Below the pieces are notes generated by a model that ran no database searches, was not told where the DNA came from, and saw only the letters and a list, made by a program, of their open reading frames with translations. Both the position numbers and the translations under genes were made by a program. Positions 57,832 to 64,000 of a DNA stretch of 64,000 nt are shown piece by piece; positions within the stretch are counted from its first letter, which is position 1, and each line of letters starts with the position of its first letter. The DNA comes from Sporothrix humicola (taxonomy: Eukaryota > Ascomycota > Sordariomycetes > Ophiostomatales > Ophiostomataceae). The stretch spans positions 124,001 through 188,000 of the forward strand of contig WNYE01000052.1 of NCBI GenBank assembly GCA_021396245.1. The letters are read 5' to 3'.

Positions 57832-59327
57832 ACTGCACGTTTTGGGCAGCCCGTTTGGTTGACTTTTGGTCTCCCATCTTTGTTTCTTCTACTTCTTCTA
57901 CTTCTCTGTACATATTGTAGAATATTGTTGGATTATTGGATTTTGTTCTGGATTCATACCTCACTTTCCTCTCATGGAATACTATTTTTCTTTTGTTTCA
58001 CAATCTTAGATAGATGGATTTGTTCTTTTTTATTCTTACCTTCTTTTATTTCCAAGATAGATTGAGGCCTCCTCAAATATCTTGTGAATGTCTGTTTTAA
58101 CATTACGGATCTTGTACTGCTTTGTCTTGTTCGTCTAGGGTAGATAATTTATTCCTATCTTAGCAGTTTGTTTCATGAACGTGATGAATGTATCTGACCA
58201 ATGACACAAAATACATAGATGTGCACTTACTAGTCTAAGTCGTAGAACCAGAGAGGTATCTTGAAACCTAAACGTTAAATAAAGAGGTTGAAATAAAGTG
58301 CAATTCAGGCCCGTTCCGCCAAGGCGAACAAACATGTCGTGTTATCTCGACGCGTTAATGGAACGCGGTTTTGGTGCCCTCCATAACGCCCTGTAATTAC
58401 AGCACGCCACCACGCCTATCGCAGTATCGCTCAATTAGACCCTTCAGGATTACATAATCGGCCTAGACCGGTCGAAAACGCCTCGAAACAGGCCACGGCT
58501 GCGCGTCCCGGTGGACAACAGCGATGAAACAGCAAAGCCAAGTGGAGAACACGAGAAGTGCTTTTTGGTCTGTCCCAAGGAAAGGCACGCAACCACGGCG
58601 AGTCGGGCGAGGTCTGGACTGCGTTCTTATTTCGTTTTATCTCAGATTGGGGCTTCTTCAGTGTACTTGGAGATCGGGCCGGGAGAGACACCTGCGTGAC
58701 CGGTGCGCCTTCCCGAATTGCATTTCGGGCGTACAGGAAAGAGCTCTTACTGGCATAAAAAAGTCTCCGTCAAAACTCAAAAGGCAAAGGGGGAAACAAC
58801 AGACGGTGGGGACCTTCCCTCATTTTTTTTGTGGCGATCAGCTCGTAACTTGGCCTTAAACTTGGCTCTTGCTTCGCGCCTGCCCAGAAAAAGCGCCCGA
58901 TCGGTGACTCCCGCAGCTGCCCTGTCTATCTGTCCTGTCCCTTGGTGGTTCTGCCCCTGGCTCCAATGATCCTGCCCTAGTTCCCCATACTTGGTTGCTT
59001 TTTGGAGTTTGAAGCTTCCATCCAACCTTTTTCGCAGTCTTCAACTTCAACCTCGATTCACATCTTTGACGACGTCAAGGACTACGACTGGTCCCCGCTC
59101 GACTCCTAACTACTACGACCGCGTGTTACTCGAGGCCGCTACACAGCGCCAGGACATCCGGCACACATCGAAGAGCTACAAGACAGCCCCTCTTGAGCTC
59201 CAGCACGCGACACTTTAAGCTTTTGACGAATTCAACGACAACCTCAACCTCGACCTCGACGTCCGAGCTACGCTACCGCCACACCACTTCACGCTTCCCC
59301 CCTCGCCATGCGAGCACCGCCGCCGTC
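57832..59327. other. intergenic, no gene supported
   Basis: The 3' side of the giant gene (T-rich 57840-58070), then about 1 kb of spacer and the Pfa4 leader. Domain-less short ORFs only. Confidence 0.5.
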
Positions 59328-60920
59328 ATGACCATCCAAACCGGCCCGTCCAAATTGGGCATGCACCTGATTGCCATCCCAGCCGCCGTCTCCGTCATCA
59401 TCTTTTTGGGCTACAGCTCACAGTGGCTCTTCCACAAGGCCACCTACCTCGACCCCGGCCCGCTCACCACGACCGAGTCTGCCATCTTCAATACACTACT
59501 TGGCTGCCTCTGGTGGTCCTATCTGCGGGCATGCACCGTCAACCCGGGCCGTTACGTCTTTGACGAGCCCGGCACATCCGATGACGAGACTAAACCTCTG
59601 GTCGGCAAGACAAAAACCGCAAAGAAAAAGAAGGAGAAGGAACCCGAACGTCCTGGGTCCTCCTCGTCTTCTGGCTCGTCGTCCCACTCGCCCACGGCAG
59701 GCGACGGTACCTCGGCGGGTGTCCGTTGGTGCCGCAAATGTGACGCGCCCAAACCCGCCCGGTCCCATCACTGCCGCCACTGCCGGCGCTGCATCCCCAA
59801 AATGGACCACCACTGCCCCTGGACAGGCAACTGCGTGTCCATGCAGACGTTCCCGCACTTTGTGCGCTTTATTGTGTTCACCAACCTGTCGCTCTGGATG
59901 GCAGCCTACCTGATCGGCCGCCGCTTTTACTTTTTGTATGCCCAGCGGCACTTGCCGGCCTACCTGGGCCCGTCACTCTCCGAACTGATTCACCTGACCA
60001 TCCTGGGTCTTGTCTGCGCTGGCACGACACTTGCCCTGTCCATCATGCTGTACACTACCCTGCAGTCGTGGATGTTCAACGCGACGATGATCGAGGGCTG
60101 GGAGATTGAGCGCCACGAGGCCGTTGTCGACCGCTACAGCTCCAGCAATGCCGACGGCAGCTGGTGGGACGACGACGAGGAGGAGGATGAGGACGATGAA
60201 GACGACGCATACGGCAACAATGGAGATCGCGACAACAGCGGAGACGAAGACGACGACGACGAAGAACTTGTCGCCCGGCGTGAGCGCAGAGCCCGCAGGG
60301 CCGCCGCCCTCCGCATGCGCGTCGAGTTCCCCTACGATCTCGGCATCTTCAACAACATGGCCCAGGCCATGGGCACCCGCAACTTCTTGCTGTGGTTCCT
60401 GCCCTTTGCCGGCGGACCCAAGATCGCCACCGGCAAGGGTGCGTCCGGCTTGGGCTGGGACTGGCCCGAGAACGGCTTCAACGACCACACAGGCATGTGG
60501 CCGCCGCCCGACCCGGAGAAGCTGCGCCATGCCGCCGCCCAGGGAACTGGCCCCGTCTATGGATCGGAGCGAGGAGGGTCCTCGTCCACTGCCTTTGCGT
60601 CCGGCCGTGACGACAGCCGCCAGTGGGGCTCCCCGGAAGAGGAAAAGGCCGCCTTCAAGGCCCGGCAAGAAGCCGATTTCCGGCGGCGCCGCACAAAGAT
60701 CACGGGCCCCGTGCGCCAAGTCGGGTCCGACGACGAGTTTGAGCAAGGGATGGACGGTGAGCCGGGCTGGACCAATGCCGATGGCGACCGCTTACGGGAC
60801 TATGGCGTCGACGAAGAGGCCGAGAACGACGAGGACGTGCCGATTGCAACTCTACTACAGCGGCGAGATGCAAAGGCCAAGCTGGCCGTGGCAGCAGCCC
60901 AGAGCAAGAAGAAGCGGTAG
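59328..60920 (+). CDS. pfa4: DHHC palmitoyltransferase Pfa4
   Basis: A 530-aa protein S-acyltransferase of the ER; Pfa4 palmitoylates chitin synthase 3 in yeast so that it can leave the ER. Two N-terminal TM helices (about 10-30 and 46-67) are followed by a K/E and Ser-rich loop. The zinc-binding cysteine-rich domain begins WCRKCDAPKPARSHHC, and the catalytic DHHC is at 160-163 (MDHHCPWTGNC). TM3 (about 178-200) and TM4 (about 220-245) follow. The PaCCT-type NATMIEGWEIERHE and PYDLGIFNNMAQAMGTRN are present, as are the Pfa4-specific ENGFNDHTGMWPPPDPEK. A long acidic D/E run (about 280-312) is an insertion. The start is the first ATG of the frame; no introns are needed. Catalytic residues are complete. 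Confidence 0.9.
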   Translation: MTIQTGPSKLGMHLIAIPAAVSVIIFLGYSSQWLFHKATYLDPGPLTTTESAIFNTLLGCLWWSYLRACTVNPGRYVFDEPGTSDDETKPLVGKTKTAKKKKEKEPERPGSSSSSGSSSHSPTAGDGTSAGVRWCRKCDAPKPARSHHCRHCRRCIPKMDHHCPWTGNCVSMQTFPHFVRFIVFTNLSLWMAAYLIGRRFYFLYAQRHLPAYLGPSLSELIHLTILGLVCAGTTLALSIMLYTTLQSWMFNATMIEGWEIERHEAVVDRYSSSNADGSWWDDDEEEDEDDEDDAYGNNGDRDNSGDEDDDDEELVARRERRARRAAALRMRVEFPYDLGIFNNMAQAMGTRNFLLWFLPFAGGPKIATGKGASGLGWDWPENGFNDHTGMWPPPDPEKLRHAAAQGTGPVYGSERGGSSSTAFASGRDDSRQWGSPEEEKAAFKARQEADFRRRRTKITGPVRQVGSDDEFEQGMDGEPGWTNADGDRLRDYGVDEEAENDEDVPIATLLQRRDAKAKLAVAAAQSKKKR

Positions 60921-61420
60921 ACAAAAAAGTCGCAGTTGATGGCGTTCACATACCTGTGGTATCTATTGGTTATATGATAATACTAATATGCATTCTGGGG
61001 CGGGTTTGGGAAAGTAGGAGGCGGAATGGCAACACTGGAAAGATTTTACAAGTAACATGCAACACAGCTGGGCATCTAATCGGGAATATATACGGGATGG
61101 GCTCTTTCATTTATCCTGATTCTAAAATACAAGAATCTATCATCTTTTAAGCACACGAAATCAATTCTTAATTCGTCAAAAAACTCTCTAATTGTAGGAA
61201 ATTCGTGGAGCAAAGAAAAGAAACATAAAACTCGCATGGCATAAACAAGAAATAAATATAACCACACAAGCCAAGACACAAAATAAAAGGCTAAACAACC
61301 CAGGAAAACGCAGAAGAAAACGTCAAGCATCAAAACATGTGAAACAACACAGCTATTTGTCTAAACCGTAAAGGGGGACAAAAAGAAAATAGAAAAGAGC
61401 ACTTCCACACCGTCTACCAT
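60921..61420. other. intergenic between convergent genes
   Basis: 500 bp of AT-rich 3'-flanking sequence of Pfa4 and of myosin I. Nothing else seen. Confidence 0.6.
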
Positions 61421-64000
61421 TTACCAGTCATCGGGATCCTTGCGCATGGCGCTCTGCCGTGCCAGTAGCGCATCCGCCAGGCTCATGCTGCCCGAAGCCG
61501 AGGGCGTCGGCGTGTTGGTGCGGCTGCCGCTGTCGGATGAGTACGCGCTGCCGCCGTTGAGGCTCATGCCTGAGTCACGGGGCTGGAGAGACGACGCCGC
61601 CGAGGACCGGCTGGCTGCAGCGCCGCCAATCGGCCGGCGAGGAGGGGCAGGCGGGGCTGGGCGAGAAGATGCGGGTGGGGGCGCCACAATCTCCTCGACG
61701 TACGCCGCCGGCACCCACGCCTGCTTGTCGTTGATCTTGGCAAGCCACCAGCCTGAGCTGTTAGTATATAGTTCAAAGTTATTTACAAGGGGTGGAGGCT
61801 TACCATTGTTCTCTTTCTGGACAATCTCGATGATCTGGCCAGCCTTGATGGACATTTCGTTGTCCTTTTGTCCGGCAAAGTCGTAGAGCACCTTGGCGGT
61901 GATGGCTACAGGAGCTGCCGGTGGAGGTGGCGGTGGCGGCGCACGCACGGCCGACGTGTTGGACTTGTTGCGCGCGTGTGAGGGCAAGGCGGTCGTCGTG
62001 GACGAAGCCGCGGCGGTTGCAGCAGCTACAGCAGCCGGGTTGGGGCGCGAGGGCACGGGCCGTGAAGAGGATGCCGCAGACGAAGCAACAGAAGACGACG
62101 CAGCCGGTCTTGGCGGGACAGCACGCGACGAGTTGGCGGCTGGGCGGGCAGCGGGCGTCGGCTGGGGCTTGCGGCCGTTGGGCGCCGTGATGCGCGAGGG
62201 CCGGCCGTTGGGTCCGCCGGGCTTGATGAGCTTGCCGCGCGTAATGGGCCGTGGTGGCACAGGCTTGGCGGGCGGCGTGGGACGGGGCAGCGAGTTGGGC
62301 GGCTCGCCTTGGCGCGTGTGGACGGCGCCGCTCTTGTAAAAGTCGACGGGCACCTGCGAGTCCTTGAGGACCTTGACGAGCTGCGGCTTGCCGGGCTTCT
62401 TGTGGTACTCGATCGAGTCGCCAATCTTGAGGTTGAAGCCGCCCGGCATGACGCGCTGCATCTGCACAAACATTTCCGTCTTGAAGACGCAGTTCATGAG
62501 CGGGTCGGGTTCCTGGGGCGAGCCGACATTGAGCGAGAACCAGTCGTCGCGCGCGGTCGATGCGCCGACAAACTTGATGGCACCCAGCGGGATGGCACGC
62601 TCGACGGAGATCTGCGGCTGGTGGTTGACGAGGGCCTGCGAAATAATGTAGAACTTGCTGTTGGTCACAATCAGAATACGCGGGCTCGGCTTGCTGGAGC
62701 GGCCAAACTTGGCCTCGAGGATCTCGCCACGGCACGAAAACACGGCCTTTTCGTTGGAGCCAATGTTGACCGCATTGCGAATCACGCTGCCGGGACCGGT
62801 CGTGGCGTTGATGCCGAGGTAGTCGCCCAGGAAGCGGCGCGAACCCAGCAGACTGTAGCGGCGACGCTCCTTGCGACCACCGAGAACACGCTGGCCTTGA
62901 TCACGCAGGACCATGTACTCGGCACCGACGCGCTTCTTGCGCCAGAAGCGCTGGATGCGCGTGGCCGACTCGGCGCGGTAGGCAAGGTAGGCGCGCCACA
63001 TGCGCTGGATACGCGTGGCCATGTTGTGCCAGTAGCGGTCGCGCATGTGCTCGAGGGCAAAAAGCGTCTCGGGCGACTTGATAAAGGCCTTGGTGACGCC
63101 CATCTGCCACTCCTCGGGAGGGATGCTCGTGTCCTTGAGAATCTCCTTGGTGGCCGCCTCGTACGAGCCTGTCCACGTGTACTCGCCTGCATAAGACGTG
63201 GCCGGGGACAGCAGGAAGAAGCGCTCGACAAACTTCTCGAAAGACTGACGGTAGGCGAAACCGGCGCGGCGAATGCGCACGTTTTCTTGCAGACCAAGGT
63301 ACTTGATCTGGTGCAGCACGTTGGGCACGTTGTACTCGGATGGCGACTTGTTCTCGTTGGGCTTGATCGTGCGAATGTACGAGGGCTGGCAGCGCATCAG
63401 CGTGTCGACGAGCGCATTGGCCGACGTGCGGATGCGGTCGCCGGCCGTGGGCGGCTGCTTGCGGTTGTCCTGGTCGACCTGGTTGGGGAAGAGCTCGTGC
63501 ACGAACTGGTTCTGGCTGACCTGGAACAAGTTGAGCAGGCCCTTGAGCAGCTGGTCCTTGTTCTTGTCCGTAATGCCGTCCACAGTGTAGGCCACGTCGC
63601 CGGCGTAGTGCTTGATGATAAAGTTGCCCTGGCGCGGCGTCAGGTTGGCGTTGGACATGCCGCTCAGACTCTGCATGAACGTGCGATCGCAGGCGGCCGG
63701 GTCGGCATGGGCCGTCTTGGTGGCGTCCTTGAGGGCCGAGAAGATGCCGACGGGGCGCGTCTGCTCGATGAGGTCGCACACGACCTTGTTGTCAAAGTAC
63801 TTGATGGGTGTCCACTGGATCTTCTCGCGGGCGTATTCCTCCTGCTCGGTTTTGAGCGTCAGCTGGATAAAGATCTGCTGCAGCTTCTCGTTGACGTAGT
63901 TGATGCACAGCTGCTCGAAGCTGTTCTTCTCAAAGATCTCGAAGCCGTAGATATCGAGGATGCCGATCGAGTTGCTCGTCGCCTGGCGCGCCTTGAGCGA
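61421..64000 (-). CDS. myo1: class I myosin, C-terminal 842 residues (5' end outside window)
   Basis: An actin-based motor of endocytic patches and hyphal tips (Myo3/Myo5, MyoA). The reading frame is open at the right edge, starting in the motor's relay region (GILDIYGFEIFEKNSFEQLC). Actin-binding and converter segments follow. Two IQ motifs are present (ATRIQRMWRAYLAYR, ATRIQRFWRKKR). The TH1 lipid-binding tail, a Pro/Ala/Arg-rich TH2 region and an SH3 domain (VLYDFAGQKDNEMSI, WVPAAYVEE) follow. The C-terminal Arp2/3-binding acidic end is DPDDW. Exons: from 64000 to 61804, then 61752-61421. The 51-nt intron (61803-61753; GTAAGC, ACTAAC, CTCAG) interrupts the SH3 domain before GWWLAK. It has no in-frame stop, so a naive translation carries 17 spurious residues. 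Confidence 0.95.
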   Translation of the reverse strand, partial: SLKARQATSNSIGILDIYGFEIFEKNSFEQLCINYVNEKLQQIFIQLTLKTEQEEYAREKIQWTPIKYFDNKVVCDLIEQTRPVGIFSALKDATKTAHADPAACDRTFMQSLSGMSNANLTPRQGNFIIKHYAGDVAYTVDGITDKNKDQLLKGLLNLFQVSQNQFVHELFPNQVDQDNRKQPPTAGDRIRTSANALVDTLMRCQPSYIRTIKPNENKSPSEYNVPNVLHQIKYLGLQENVRIRRAGFAYRQSFEKFVERFFLLSPATSYAGEYTWTGSYEAATKEILKDTSIPPEEWQMGVTKAFIKSPETLFALEHMRDRYWHNMATRIQRMWRAYLAYRAESATRIQRFWRKKRVGAEYMVLRDQGQRVLGGRKERRRYSLLGSRRFLGDYLGINATTGPGSVIRNAVNIGSNEKAVFSCRGEILEAKFGRSSKPSPRILIVTNSKFYIISQALVNHQPQISVERAIPLGAIKFVGASTARDDWFSLNVGSPQEPDPLMNCVFKTEMFVQMQRVMPGGFNLKIGDSIEYHKKPGKPQLVKVLKDSQVPVDFYKSGAVHTRQGEPPNSLPRPTPPAKPVPPRPITRGKLIKPGGPNGRPSRITAPNGRKPQPTPAARPAANSSRAVPPRPAASSSVASSAASSSRPVPSRPNPAAVAAATAAASSTTTALPSHARNKSNTSAVRAPPPPPPPAAPVAITAKVLYDFAGQKDNEMSIKAGQIIEIVQKENNGKPPPLVNNFELYTNSSGWWLAKINDKQAWVPAAYVEEIVAPPPASSRPAPPAPPRRPIGGAAASRSSAASSLQPRDSGMSLNGGSAYSSDSGSRTNTPTPSASGSMSLADALLARQSAMRKDPDDW

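Overview
The window is nuclear DNA of a filamentous ascomycete, most likely Sordariomycetes. The evidence is short spliceosomal introns (mostly about 50-100 nt, with CTAAC-type branch points), intron-bearing orthologues of fungal-specific proteins (Duo1, Tvp18, Aim21, Pfa4), a Zn2Cys6 regulator and MFS permeases typical of Pezizomycotina, and wide gene-poor spacers. I cannot name the genus. The left end is inside a permease gene and the right end is inside a class I myosin gene. There is one assembly gap of 8 N at 38513-38520.

Layout, left to right. 1-4547: an anion/vitamin:H+ symporter (Fen2/Dal5 type), a TauD-like dioxygenase and an isopenicillin-N-synthase-like 2-oxoglutarate oxygenase, which together look like a small catabolic or accessory group. 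4548-9017: gene-poor, with a broken protein kinase relic. 9018-13062: a Zn2Cys6 transcription factor and a DHA1-type MFS transporter, divergent from a shared 483-bp promoter that carries a CGG-N6-CCG site. 13063-14193: spacer with a hairpin-rich segment. 14194-15051: a KduD-like short-chain dehydrogenase. 16039-28000: mostly housekeeping genes, namely an SP/TP-rich nuclear-type protein, Duo1 (DASH complex), RNase H2 subunit B, Mcm10 and Tvp18. 28001-35020: a 7-kb gene-poor tract, part of which looks like leader and intron of Aim21 (35021-37857). 38884-40538: a coiled-coil protein of unknown function. 40539-46086: 5.5 kb with no gene I can support. 46087-57831: one intronless ORF for a 3,914-residue secreted serine/alanine-rich protein, the most striking object here. 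59328-60920: Pfa4 palmitoyltransferase. 61421-64000: myosin I, C-terminal part.

Functional links. The replication/segregation genes (Duo1, RNase H2B, Mcm10) lie close together, but divergent or convergent arrangement is ordinary and no cluster function is implied. Aim21, myosin I and (by secretion) Tvp18 and Pfa4 all act on cortical actin and membrane traffic. The TF-MFS pair is the best case for a local regulatory unit, and the Fen2/TauD/2OG-oxygenase group is the best case for a local metabolic unit.

The giant Ser/Ala protein has an N-terminal signal peptide, then a nearly uncharged S/A/G/V tract resembling silk sericin or bacterial serine-rich-repeat adhesins in composition only. It shows internal tandem duplications (366, 96 and 57 nt) with diverged synonymous positions, and a charged C-terminal zone. 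It lies between large spacers, as cell-surface adhesin genes often do. All exon boundaries are inferred by eye from splice consensus and reading-frame continuity.
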